DNA of 64,000 nucleotides, from assembly GCF_900142195.1 (NCBI RefSeq), contig NZ_FRAB01000032.1, positions 20,498 to 84,497 on the forward strand. Reading direction: 5' to 3'. Shown here one piece after another: positions 51,534 through 60,748 of this stretch. Both the position numbers and the translations under genes were made by a program. This DNA is from Paraburkholderia terricola. GTDB lineage: Bacteria > Pseudomonadota > Gammaproteobacteria > Burkholderiales > Burkholderiaceae. Below the pieces are notes generated by a model that saw only the letters and a program-made list of their open reading frames with translations, was not told the origin of the DNA and did not search any database. The number at the start of each line of letters is the position of its first letter. Within the stretch, counting starts at the first letter, position 1.

Positions 51534-54093
51534 GCCACGTTCACTGCCGCGCAGGCACGGACACCGCCTGCTCGCGCGCTGGCTGCTCGGCGCCGAATGG
51601 CGCAGTCATCGCGGACGCGCGCTGGTCGCGATCGCCACCATCGCGCTCGGCGTGGCGCTCGGTTACGCGGTGCAATTGATCAATAGCGCGGCCTTCATTG
51701 AATTCTCCGCGGCGGCCCGCAGTCTCTCGGGCGTCGCGGATCTTCAGGTGCGCGGCGCGCACGCTTCATTCGACGAGTCCGTTTATCCGCGCCTCGCAAC
51801 CGAGCCCGGCGTCGCGCTGGCGAGTCCCGTGCTCGCGCTCGACGTCACCGTGCCGAATCAAAGCGCCGCGCTGCCGGTGCTCGGCATCGACGTCTTCAAG
51901 GCGAGCCGCATCGCGCCCGATCTGACCGGCGTGCCGTCGCCGGACCGGCCGTTCGATACGCTCGCGAGCGACACGGTGTTTCTCTCCACGGCGGCGCAGC
52001 AATGGTTGAAGGTGACAACCGGCGACCGCATCGCGCTGCGAAGCGGCACGTCCATCGTGCATTTGCGCGTGGCCGGCGGCCTGGTGAGAACGCGTCCGGG
52101 TCAGCGGCTCGCGGTGATGGACATCGCCGCCGCTCAATGGAAGTTCGGTAATGTCGGCAAGCTCTCGCGCGTCGACTTGCTGCTCAAACGCGGTGTGGAC
52201 CGCGAGCGCTTCAGGCGTGAACTGCAGGCACGCCTGGGCAACCAGTGGGTGATCGCCGAAACACGCGATGCCGAGAGCCGCACCGATCGTTTATCGCGCG
52301 CTTATCGAATCAACATGAACGTGCTCGCGCTAGTCGCGCTTTTCACCGGCGCGTTCCTCGTGTTTTCGACGCAGGCGCTGAGCGTCGTGCGGCGGCGCGC
52401 GCAGTTCGCGATGCTGCGCGTACTCGGACTGACACGCGGCCAGTTGCTGCGCCAGATCCTGATGGAAGGCGCGTTGCTGGGGCTGCTCGGCTCGCTCTCC
52501 GGGCTCGCGCTCGGCTATGCGATGGCGAGCGGCGCGCTGCGCTTTTTCGGCAGCGATCTTGGCGGCGGCTACTTTCCCGGCGTAGAGCCGCAAGTCGGCT
52601 TCGAACCGCTCGCCAGCGCGCTGTTTCTGACGCTGGGAATCGCGGTGTCGGTATTCGGCAGTCTCGCCCCGGCGTTGGAAGCGGCCCGCGCGAGGCCCGC
52701 GGCCGCGCTCAAGGCGGGCGCCGAGGAAGGCGCGTTGGCGCGGCTCGCCACGCCGTGGCCCGCTCTACTGTGCCTGCTCGCCGCCGCCGTTCTCACGCGT
52801 TTGCCGCCCCTGTTCGATGCGCCGATTGCCGGCTATCTCGCCGTCGCGCTGTTGTTGCTCGGCGGGATTGCGTTGATGCCGCGCGTGACCGCGCTCCTCT
52901 TCGGCGCGGCGAGCCGTGCGTTCGGCGCGCGGCGTCGCGTGGGCGCGCCAGGCACGCTCGCGCTGGCGCGTCTCGCGAATGCGCCGGGCCACGCGTCGAT
53001 CGCGATGGGCGGCGTGTTGTCGAGCTTCGCGCTGATCGTCGCGATGGCGATCATGGTGGCCAGCTTCCGTGTTTCCGTCGAGGACTGGCTGGGTCATCTG
53101 CTGTCGGCCGATCTGTACGTGCGCGCAGCGCCGAACGGCGATACCGGCGGCTTGCGTCCCGCTGAACAGACGCTGCTCGCAGCCGTGCCCGGCATCCGCA
53201 AGGCGGCGTTCGCCCGCACGTCGCATCTCACGCTCGATCCCGCGCGCCCGGACATCGCCGTGCTCGCGCGTGAAATCGACGCCGCCGATCCCGGCGCGAA
53301 CCTGCAAATGACCGGCGCGATACTGAGTCCGTCCGAGCTTCACGAAGACGAAACACCCATCTGGGTATCCGAAGCCATGATCGATCTGTATGGGTACCAG
53401 CTTGGCCGGCGCGTGCAATTGCCGCTTGGCGAGCGCGGCCACGTGTTCGTCGTGGCCGGCGTGTGGCGCGATTACGTGCGGCAGACGGGCGCGATCCAGA
53501 TACGGCTCGCCGACTATCGCCGCCTGACCGCCGACACGAGCGCGACCGATGTGGCCGTGACCGTGCAGCCGGGAACGAGCGTCGAACGCGTGATGGCGGG
53601 ATTGCGCGCGCTGCCCTTTGGCGCATCGCTGGATCTGTCGCTACCCGGCGAGATTCGCGCGCGCACGCTCGTCATCTTCGACCGGAGCTTCGCGGTCACT
53701 TATCTGCTGGAGGCGGTGGCGATCGTGATCGGCCTGTTCGGCGTGGCCGCGACGTTTTCCGCGCAGACGCTCGCGCGGGCTCGCGAGTTCGGCATGCTGC
53801 GGCACGTGGGCGTGACGCGCTCGCAGATTCTCGCGATTCTCGCGCTCGAAGGCGGCATGCTTACCGCTTGCGGCATTGCGATGGGCTTCGCGCTCGGCTT
53901 CGCGATCAGTCTGATTCTGGTGTTCGTCGTCAATCCGCAATCGTTTCATTGGAGCATGTCGCTGCACGTTCCGTGGACCGTGCTGGGCACGGTCGCGCTG
54001 GTGATGCTGGCTTCGTCGTGCTCGACGGCGGTGATCGCGGGACGCGGCGCGGTGTCGGTGGATGCGGTGCGCGCGGTGAAGGAGGATTGGTGA
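51520..54093 (+). CDS. Large FtsX-family ABC permease (AttF/G, YbbP-like)
   Basis: An 857-aa permease with two FtsX units in one chain. There is a helix at about residues 30-50, a periplasmic MacB-like domain (about 55-265), then three helices (265-380), three or more helices in the middle (415-520), a second periplasmic domain (530-710) and the final helices with LLEAVAIVIGLFGVAATFSAQ and the C-terminal FtsX block. It overlaps the ATPase gene by 14 bases and the next gene by one, so the three are co-translated. In Agrobacterium the permease is split into AttF and AttG; here one gene covers both. Confidence 0.88.
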   Translation: MTRTEPRSLPRRHGHRLLARWLLGAEWRSHRGRALVAIATIALGVALGYAVQLINSAAFIEFSAAARSLSGVADLQVRGAHASFDESVYPRLATEPGVALASPVLALDVTVPNQSAALPVLGIDVFKASRIAPDLTGVPSPDRPFDTLASDTVFLSTAAQQWLKVTTGDRIALRSGTSIVHLRVAGGLVRTRPGQRLAVMDIAAAQWKFGNVGKLSRVDLLLKRGVDRERFRRELQARLGNQWVIAETRDAESRTDRLSRAYRINMNVLALVALFTGAFLVFSTQALSVVRRRAQFAMLRVLGLTRGQLLRQILMEGALLGLLGSLSGLALGYAMASGALRFFGSDLGGGYFPGVEPQVGFEPLASALFLTLGIAVSVFGSLAPALEAARARPAAALKAGAEEGALARLATPWPALLCLLAAAVLTRLPPLFDAPIAGYLAVALLLLGGIALMPRVTALLFGAASRAFGARRRVGAPGTLALARLANAPGHASIAMGGVLSSFALIVAMAIMVASFRVSVEDWLGHLLSADLYVRAAPNGDTGGLRPAEQTLLAAVPGIRKAAFARTSHLTLDPARPDIAVLAREIDAADPGANLQMTGAILSPSELHEDETPIWVSEAMIDLYGYQLGRRVQLPLGERGHVFVVAGVWRDYVRQTGAIQIRLADYRRLTADTSATDVAVTVQPGTSVERVMAGLRALPFGASLDLSLPGEIRARTLVIFDRSFAVTYLLEAVAIVIGLFGVAATFSAQTLARAREFGMLRHVGVTRSQILAILALEGGMLTACGIAMGFALGFAISLILVFVVNPQSFHWSMSLHVPWTVLGTVALVMLASSCSTAVIAGRGAVSVDAVRAVKEDW

Positions 54094-55187
54094 TGCGGGC
54101 GCTACTTTGCGCGGGCGTTTTGCTGGCTTCGTCGGTGTTCGCCGCGACGCCGGAGTTTGCAGCGGTAACGCCGGGCCATTCGATCTCGCTGGCGCAAGAC
54201 AGCGGCGCGCATGACGGCTTTCGCACCGAGTGGTGGTACGCAACCGGCTGGCTCGATACGCCTGACAAACAGCCGCTCGGTTTTCAGATCACGTTCTTTC
54301 GCTCGGCAACGGGTCATGATCCGGCCGATCCGAGCGCTTTCGCGCCGTCGCAATTGATCATCGCGCATGCCGCGTTGAGCGATCCGGCGTTGGGGCATCT
54401 TGCGCACGATCAGCGCATTGCCCGCCAGGGTTTCGGACTCGCTTATGCGAAGCCGAACAACACCGACGTCAAACTCGATGCATGGAAAATCGTTCGCGCC
54501 GCGGACGGCCACTATGACGTCACGGTCGACGCGGACGGCTTCTCGCTGCATCTCGCGCTGACGCCGACGCAAGCGCCCTTGCTCCAGGGCGAGCGCGGAT
54601 ACTCACGCAAAGGCCCGCGGCCTGAACAGGCGAGCTATTACTACAGCGAGCCGCACTTGCGCGTAACCGGCACTGTCGTTCGACCGGCCGCGGCGGGCGG
54701 CAGATCGAACGACGGCACGGCCGTCACGGGCGCCGCGTGGCTCGATCATGAATGGTCGAGCACGCTGCTCGACGCGAATGCGCTCGGCTGGGACTGGCTC
54801 GGCGCCAATCTGACGGATGGCTCGGCGTTGATGGCGTTCAGAATTCGCGGTCGCGATGGGCGCGCGATGTGGGCGCATGCGGCATTGCGAAATCGCGCCG
54901 GCGACGTGACCACGTTCGGCCGCGATCAGGTCGACTTCACGCCGGTACGCACCTGGCGCTCGCCGCGCACGAATACGCCCTATCCGGTTTCGATGACGGT
55001 CAAGACCGGCGCGCTGACATGGCGGCTCGATCCCTTGATGGACGACCAGGAACTCGATTCCAGGCAATCGACCGGTGCGGTGTATTGGGAAGGTGCGGTG
55101 CGGGTGAGCCGCGATGGCGCGGACGTCGGACGGGCGTATCTGGAACTCACCGGCTATGCGAACGCGCTGCGGATCGGCAGGGATTGA
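54093..55187 (+). CDS. Exported AttH/CrtC-like lipocalin-domain protein
   Basis: A 364-aa protein with a signal peptide (MRALLCAGVLLASSVFA, cleavage near 17). The mature chain begins with the AttH/CrtC motif DGFRTEWWYATGWLD and has GFQITFFRS, RPEQASYYYSEPHL and AAWLDHEWSSTLLDANALGWDWLGANL, the paired lipocalin-like barrels seen in hydroxyneurosporene synthase-type proteins. ATG 54093 overlaps the permease TGA by one base, with AAGGAGG upstream. It is expected in the periplasm as the lipid-handling partner of the ABC unit; substrate unknown. Confidence 0.9.
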   Translation: MRALLCAGVLLASSVFAATPEFAAVTPGHSISLAQDSGAHDGFRTEWWYATGWLDTPDKQPLGFQITFFRSATGHDPADPSAFAPSQLIIAHAALSDPALGHLAHDQRIARQGFGLAYAKPNNTDVKLDAWKIVRAADGHYDVTVDADGFSLHLALTPTQAPLLQGERGYSRKGPRPEQASYYYSEPHLRVTGTVVRPAAAGGRSNDGTAVTGAAWLDHEWSSTLLDANALGWDWLGANLTDGSALMAFRIRGRDGRAMWAHAALRNRAGDVTTFGRDQVDFTPVRTWRSPRTNTPYPVSMTVKTGALTWRLDPLMDDQELDSRQSTGAVYWEGAVRVSRDGADVGRAYLELTGYANALRIGRD

Positions 55188-55228
55188 AGGCGAAAGACCG
55201 GCGGGATGTTCGCGCACTGCGACGCGCG

Positions 55229-55837
55229 CTAACCGATCAGTTCTTCCGGCGTAAAACGCCGCGCGTCCCACGCATCGGCCAGCGCTTCGCAGCGGCCCAG
55301 GCGTATCGCCTCACGTTCGAAATCGACGAATATTATTTCATCGGCGTCGAGCGGGCGAGTCGGCTGATCGCTGCTGCGGCCGTCGGTCAGAATCCACAGC
55401 CAGCGCTGCTGCGCGGGACGACGGCGCGCGCTGCGCTCCAGCAAGCGTGCCGCCTCGCGAACGCCGGACGCGAGCGGCGTGCCGCCGCCGCCGCCCACGG
55501 GACGCAGCCACCGTTCATTCCACCAGCGCGGCACGGCAGGACCGAAACGCACGTCCGCCCCATTGCCGCCGAAGCAGATCAGCGCCGCCTCGGCGCGCGC
55601 GGCGCTCGCGCGGTCGAACAAGGCAATCAGCAGCCCCTTGGCGAGCGCGAGGCGCTGCCCGGCCAGCATGGACCCGGAGCAATCGAGGACGAAGCAATGC
55701 AGCACACCGCCGCGCGGCGCCTCGCGCACGAAGCGCAAGTGCTCGGCGCGCAGCGTCTCCCGGCGCATCGCGGCGAGCGTCGGCGGCCACGCGATCCGCT
55801 TGCCCGGCGTGCCGCGCAAGCGGTTGCGCGAATTCAC
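55229..55837 (-). CDS. Stand-alone VWA-domain cobaltochelatase subunit (ChlD-like C-terminal part)
   Basis: A 202-aa protein made almost only of a von Willebrand A domain. The MIDAS motif is DCSGSM (52-57), with Thr120 in GGGGTPLASG and TDGRSSD at 151-157. The segment GTPGKRIAWPPTLAAM precedes the domain as in ChlD/BchD. The AAA part of ChlD is absent; the adjacent ChlI-like gene supplies it. GTG 55837 is preferred, with AAGG seven bases upstream; the longer frame would begin with TTG inside chlI and give an Arg-rich start without homology. Last gene of cobW-cobN-chlI-VWA. Confidence 0.75.
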   Translation of the reverse strand: MNSRNRLRGTPGKRIAWPPTLAAMRRETLRAEHLRFVREAPRGGVLHCFVLDCSGSMLAGQRLALAKGLLIALFDRASAARAEAALICFGGNGADVRFGPAVPRWWNERWLRPVGGGGGTPLASGVREAARLLERSARRRPAQQRWLWILTDGRSSDQPTRPLDADEIIFVDFEREAIRLGRCEALADAWDARRFTPEELIG

Positions 55838-55899
55838 GCCCGCGCCTTGCCGCCATCGAAAACCGCTGCGCGAGTCAGCGGCGGCGCCCTTCCGATGGC

Positions 55900-56931
55900 T
55901 CAGCGTTTTTTTGCGCTGAGTGGAATGACGCCTTTGACCTGAGTGGTGGCGGAACGCTCGGGCGGGAGGTAGCCCCAATCGCTTTCGCTACTGGCCGCGG
56001 CCGCATCGTGTGCAGTCGGGGACGAGCCCTTTGAACCGCTCTCGCGCGCGTCATCGCCCTGCTGAGGGTCACGCTGATGCCGCCGATGAACCAGCACAGC
56101 CTCGGCGACCCGATCGACATGCTCCGCGCTAATCGCCGCCGCCTGTTCCAGCGCCGCCAATGCCCGCGCCGCGCGCAGCATCACGAGATCGGCGCGCAAA
56201 CCATCCACGGCCGCGCCGATGCAGAGCGCGCTGACGCGCGCGTGCACCGTATCGTCGAACGCGAGTTGCGGCAGCGCTTCGCGCGCCGCACGAATCCGCT
56301 GAACATAGCGCTGCTGCTCTTGCTCATGACGCGCGCGAAAACCGCCAGGATCGAGATCGAACGCCAGCCGCGCCTTCACGATTTCCTCACGCACACGCGG
56401 CTCATAACAGTTCTGCAACTCGACCATCAAACCAAAGCGGTCGATCAACTGCGGACGCAACTCGCCTTCCTCGGGATTCATCGTGCCGATCAGCACGAAG
56501 CTCGCATCGTGACTGTGCGAAACGCCGTCGCGTTCGACGGTATTCACGCCGCTTGCCGCGGCGTCGAGCAAGGCATCGACGAGCGCATCCGGCAGCAAAT
56601 TGACTTCATCGACATACAGCACGCCGCGATGCGCCCTGGCAAGCAGACCCGGCGAAAAGCGCACCGAACCATCGCGCAGCACGGTTTCGATATCGAGCGT
56701 GCCGATCAGACGATCCTCGCTCGCGCCGAGCGGCAAATTCACCAGTTGCCCTTCCGGCAGCAACTCGGCAAGCGCGCGCGCCGCGGTCGACTTCGCCGTG
56801 CCGCGCGGTCCGCTCACCAGCACGCCGCCCAGCCCCGGATCGATCGCGGCCAGCAACAGCGCCTGCTGCAACGGCGCCTGGCCGATCAGCGCGGCAAAGG
56901 GAAACGCGGGTCGCTGGGTTGCTGCCGTCAT
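55900..56931 (-). CDS. ChlI/BchI-like AAA+ ATPase subunit of cobaltochelatase
   Basis: A 343-aa AAA+ ATPase. Walker A is GPRGTAKST (41-49), Walker B VLYVDE (104-109), followed by NLLPDALVDALLD and the sensor GTMNPEEGELRPQLIDRFG. It is closest to magnesium chelatase subunit I, but it sits 10 bp after cobN, so it probably powers cobalt insertion into hydrogenobyrinic acid diamide with CobN and the VWA protein, in place of CobS/CobT. The last 40 residues are a polar linker. ATG 56931 follows AAGG. Confidence 0.88.
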   Translation of the reverse strand: MTAATQRPAFPFAALIGQAPLQQALLLAAIDPGLGGVLVSGPRGTAKSTAARALAELLPEGQLVNLPLGASEDRLIGTLDIETVLRDGSVRFSPGLLARAHRGVLYVDEVNLLPDALVDALLDAAASGVNTVERDGVSHSHDASFVLIGTMNPEEGELRPQLIDRFGLMVELQNCYEPRVREEIVKARLAFDLDPGGFRARHEQEQQRYVQRIRAAREALPQLAFDDTVHARVSALCIGAAVDGLRADLVMLRAARALAALEQAAAISAEHVDRVAEAVLVHRRHQRDPQQGDDARESGSKGSSPTAHDAAAASSESDWGYLPPERSATTQVKGVIPLSAKKR

Positions 56932-56941
56932 GTCGCTGCCT

Positions 56942-59900
56942 TCATGTTTGCCTTCCTTCGATCTGCTGCTCGCTCGCGAACAGATGCCGTTCGACTTGCG
57001 CGCGATAGTCGCCGGGCGCCTGCCACAAACCGCGCTGCATGGCTTCGAGCAGGCGCTCGCAGATCGAATGCAGTGCATGCGGGTTGTGGCGCTGCAAGAA
57101 CTCGCGCGTATCGGCATCGTTCAGATAAGCGTCGGTGACGAGCGCGTATTGATGATCCGCGACCGCGCGCGCGGTCGCATCGTAACCGTACAGATAATCG
57201 ACGGTCGCGGCGATTTCCGCCGCGCCCTTGTAGCCGTGACGCTTCACGCCATCGAGCCATTTCGGATTGACCACGCGCGAGCGCACCACGCGCGCGATTT
57301 CCTCGTGCAGTGTGCGCACGCGCGGCGCGGCCGGGTTGCTGTGGTCGGCATGATAGACGTGCGGCTGATTGCCGGCCAGATGACGCACCGCCGCGACCAT
57401 GCCGCCCTGGAACTGGTAATAGTCGTTCGAGTCGAGCAGATCGTGCTCGCGGTTGTCCTGGTTCTGCAAGACCACGTCCATTGCGGCGAGGCGTGCGCCG
57501 AACGTGTCGCGCGCTTCCTCACCCGCGTTCTTTTGCGTGTAGGCGTAACCGCCCCACGCCTGATACGCGTTCGCGAGATCGGCATCGGTTTGCCATTGCC
57601 GCGAGTCGATCATGTCTTGCAGACCCGCGCCATACGCGCCGGGCCGCGCGCTGAACACACGCCAGCCGGCGCGCTTGCGCGCCTCGGCGGCGTCCATGCC
57701 GCGCGCGATCAACGCGTCGCGTTCGCGCAGCACGCGGGCGCGAATCGGATTCAGGTGTTCGGGTTCGTCCAGTTCGGCCACCGCCTGCACGGCCGCGTCG
57801 AACAGATGCATCACGTTCGCGAAGGCGTCGCGGAAAAAACCGGACACGCGCAACGTGACGTCGATACGTGGCCGGTCGAATACCTCGATCGGCATGATTT
57901 CGAAATCGGTCACGCGGTGGCTGCCCGGCGCCCACTTCGGCCGCACGCCGAGCAACGCGAGCGCCTGGGCGATATCGTCGCCGCCGGTGCGCATGGTCGC
58001 GGTGCCCCATACCGACAGGCCGATGGCGCGCGGATAGTCGCCGTGTTCCTGCAGATGCCGCTCGATCAACTGCTGTGCGGATTTCAAACCGAGCGACCAC
58101 GCGGCTTGCGTGGGAATCGCGCGCGTGTCGACCGAATAGAAGTTGCGGCCGGTGGGCAGCACATCGGGCCGGCCACGCGACGGCGAACCGCTCGGCCCCG
58201 GCGGCACGAAGCGCCCTTCGAGGCCGCGCTTCAGATGCCGCATTTCCTGCGGACCGCATGCGTCGAGCCGCGGCAGTACATCGTGACGCAGACGCTCGAT
58301 CACCCGTTCGGCTTGCGGCAAGCTTCCGGCCGCCGGCGCCATGGCATGCGCATCATCGCCGCACACCGCGCGCAACATCTGCGCCGCCAGCAACTCCAGA
58401 CGCTCGCGCGTATCGCCGCCGTGCCGCCACGGCGCGTCGCTCACGTGCTGCAAGAGGTCGGGACGCGGCCCGTTCCACACCGCCGACCAATCCACCGACA
58501 AAGGATCGAACAGATGATCGATGCACAGATCGCGCGCCAACGCGTCGATCAAACCGGCGTTGCCGCCTTGCCCGTTGCCGACCGGAAAGCGCCCCAAAGC
58601 CAGCAACGTATCGCGCCGCTGCACTCCTTCGGGCGATTGCCCGAAGGTGTGCAAGCCGTCGCGAATCTGCGCTTCCTTCAGCTCGCACAGCCACGCGTCG
58701 ACGCGCGTGAGCAGCGCGTCCTCGTCATCCTGTCCAGCGGGCTCGGCGAGACTCAGTTCCTCATGCAGCTTATGTTCGACGATGGTCGCGAGAATCGTGC
58801 GCCGCAACAGCCTGGAACGGCGCGGATCGACCATCAGCGCTTCATAGTATTCGTCGACCTGGCGTTCGAGATCCTGCAACGGCCCGTAGCTTTCGGCACG
58901 CGTGAGCGGCGGCATCAGGTGATCGATGATCACGGCCTGCGCGCGCCGCTTCGCCTGGCTGCCCTCGCCCGGATCGTTGACGATGAACGGATACAGGTGC
59001 GGCATCGGCCCAAGAATCAGGTCGGGCCAGCACGCGTCGCTCAATGCAACGCTCTTGCCCGGCAGCCATTCGAGGTTGCCATGCTTGCCGACGTGCACGA
59101 CCGCGTCGATGCCGAACTGGTGACGCAGCCAGAAGTAGAACGCCAGATACGCATGCGGCGGCACGAGTTCGGCGTCGTGATAGCTCGCGTAATCGCCCTG
59201 CTCGCGCGAGCGCGACGGCTGAATGCCGACGAACACATGCCCGCAGCGCCAGCCGGCGATCATGAAACGGCCGCGCCGCAACGTGGGGTCCTGCTCGGGC
59301 GGACCCCAGCGCGCGTTCAACGCATTGCGTGCCTCGGCGGGCAATGCGTCGAAGTACACGCGGTAATCGTCGAGCGCGAGGCTTTGCAATGCCGGCCGCA
59401 AATCACGCACGACCGGATCGTTGGTCACGCCTTCGGTGAGCTTCTTCAACAGCGCATCGCCGTGCGCGGGCAAGTCCGCGAGACGGTAGCCTTCATCGCG
59501 CAGCATCGACAGAATGCCGACCACCGAGGCCGGCGTATCGAGTCCCACGCCATTGCCGATGCGCCCCTCGCTCATCGGATAGTTGGCGAGGATCAGCGCG
59601 AGCTTCTTGTCCGCGTTATCGAGCGTGCGCAGACGGCACCAGCGGCGGCTCAGTTCCGCCAGAAAACTCACGCGTTCGAGGTCCGGTTGATACCGCACCA
59701 CGTCGACTTCCGTGTGCGGACAGCGATACGCGAGCCCCTTGAAGCTGATCGCGCGCGTGATGATGCGGCCGTCCACTTCCGGCAGCGCGACATGCATGGC
59801 GATGTCGCGCGAATTCAGACCTTGATTGTCCTTGAGCCAGTCGTCGCGGTTGCCGCCGCTCAGGATCACCTGCAACACCGGCGCGTCGCCGGCGAGCGCG

Positions 59901-60742
59901 AGCGGCTCGGGGTCGTCGATCGCGGACGCGGCGAACGCGGTCGTATTCAGCACCAGCGCGACGTTATGTTGCGCACAGAGCGACTGCACGACTTCGCGGC
60001 TCATCGCGTCTTTCAGCGACGTAATCGCGATCGGCAACGGATTCAGACCTTGCGCATCGAGCGCGTCGATCAGCGCATCGAACACCGCCGTATTGGCCGC
60101 TTGCAGATGCGCCTTGTAGAACAGAATCGCGGCCACCGGCGCGTCTTGCCGCCAGCGCGCCTGCCAGTCGGCGATCGTCGGCGTGTCGCGCTCGGGGTGG
60201 TAGAGCGTCGCGGCCGGCAACGCGCGCGGCGGCGCGGGCTCGCGTCCCCAACCGAAGCCGCGATACGCGATGCAGCGCAAAAACGCCTCGGCGTTTTGCG
60301 GGCCGCCTTCACGCAGATAACGCCATAGCTGATGGCACAGATCGGCGCTCGCGGTGCTGCGCGCAAGCAGGTTCGGGTCTTCCTGGAGATCGCCGGAGAA
60401 CATCGCGAGCGTCTGCTGCTTGCGCTCGGCGAGCGCGACCACCTGCTCGATGCCGTAGGGCCAATAGGCTTCGCCGCCAAGATGATCGACCACCACGACG
60501 CGCGCATGCTGCAACACGTCCTCGACATAAAAATCGACCGAGGCCGGCTGCCGCAGATACGTGACGTTCGCGAGCCTCACGCTCGGGAAGCCGTCTCCGA
60601 GACGAGGAAACACGCTGGCGAGCAGCGACAGCGTGGTGTCGGCGGAACTGAGCACCACGATATCGGCGGGCCGCTGATCGATGCGGATCACGCCTTGCGT
60701 GTCGTCGACAAAACCACCCGGCGTGGTGCGCAGCAGATGCAT
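56942..60742 (-). CDS. cobN: Cobaltochelatase large subunit CobN
   Basis: A 1266-aa CobN/BchH-family subunit that binds the corrin and inserts cobalt in the aerobic cobalamin pathway. Visible family blocks include YHPERDTPTIADWQARW near residue 185, VHVGKHGNLEWLPGKSVALS in the middle and SRVVNPKWLDGVKRHGYKGA with CERLLEAMQRGLW near the C-terminus. Length matches CobN (about 1250-1275 aa). It starts 6 bp after the cobW stop and is followed by the ChlI-like ATPase. Full length and undisturbed. Confidence 0.96.
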   Translation of the reverse strand: MHLLRTTPGGFVDDTQGVIRIDQRPADIVVLSSADTTLSLLASVFPRLGDGFPSVRLANVTYLRQPASVDFYVEDVLQHARVVVVDHLGGEAYWPYGIEQVVALAERKQQTLAMFSGDLQEDPNLLARSTASADLCHQLWRYLREGGPQNAEAFLRCIAYRGFGWGREPAPPRALPAATLYHPERDTPTIADWQARWRQDAPVAAILFYKAHLQAANTAVFDALIDALDAQGLNPLPIAITSLKDAMSREVVQSLCAQHNVALVLNTTAFAASAIDDPEPLALAGDAPVLQVILSGGNRDDWLKDNQGLNSRDIAMHVALPEVDGRIITRAISFKGLAYRCPHTEVDVVRYQPDLERVSFLAELSRRWCRLRTLDNADKKLALILANYPMSEGRIGNGVGLDTPASVVGILSMLRDEGYRLADLPAHGDALLKKLTEGVTNDPVVRDLRPALQSLALDDYRVYFDALPAEARNALNARWGPPEQDPTLRRGRFMIAGWRCGHVFVGIQPSRSREQGDYASYHDAELVPPHAYLAFYFWLRHQFGIDAVVHVGKHGNLEWLPGKSVALSDACWPDLILGPMPHLYPFIVNDPGEGSQAKRRAQAVIIDHLMPPLTRAESYGPLQDLERQVDEYYEALMVDPRRSRLLRRTILATIVEHKLHEELSLAEPAGQDDEDALLTRVDAWLCELKEAQIRDGLHTFGQSPEGVQRRDTLLALGRFPVGNGQGGNAGLIDALARDLCIDHLFDPLSVDWSAVWNGPRPDLLQHVSDAPWRHGGDTRERLELLAAQMLRAVCGDDAHAMAPAAGSLPQAERVIERLRHDVLPRLDACGPQEMRHLKRGLEGRFVPPGPSGSPSRGRPDVLPTGRNFYSVDTRAIPTQAAWSLGLKSAQQLIERHLQEHGDYPRAIGLSVWGTATMRTGGDDIAQALALLGVRPKWAPGSHRVTDFEIMPIEVFDRPRIDVTLRVSGFFRDAFANVMHLFDAAVQAVAELDEPEHLNPIRARVLRERDALIARGMDAAEARKRAGWRVFSARPGAYGAGLQDMIDSRQWQTDADLANAYQAWGGYAYTQKNAGEEARDTFGARLAAMDVVLQNQDNREHDLLDSNDYYQFQGGMVAAVRHLAGNQPHVYHADHSNPAAPRVRTLHEEIARVVRSRVVNPKWLDGVKRHGYKGAAEIAATVDYLYGYDATARAVADHQYALVTDAYLNDADTREFLQRHNPHALHSICERLLEAMQRGLWQAPGDYRAQVERHLFASEQQIEGRQT

Positions 60743-60748
60743 GAGCGC

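Noticed and set aside
55838..55978. Longer N-terminus for the VWA protein starting with TTG inside chlI
   Set aside because: It would double-code with the end of chlI, give an Arg/His-rich start without homology, and use TTG without a good ribosome site.
56600..60328. A 1242-codon open frame on the plus strand opposite cobN and chlI
   Set aside because: Same reason: Arg/His/Val-rich composition, no domain, and it spans two real genes on the other strand.
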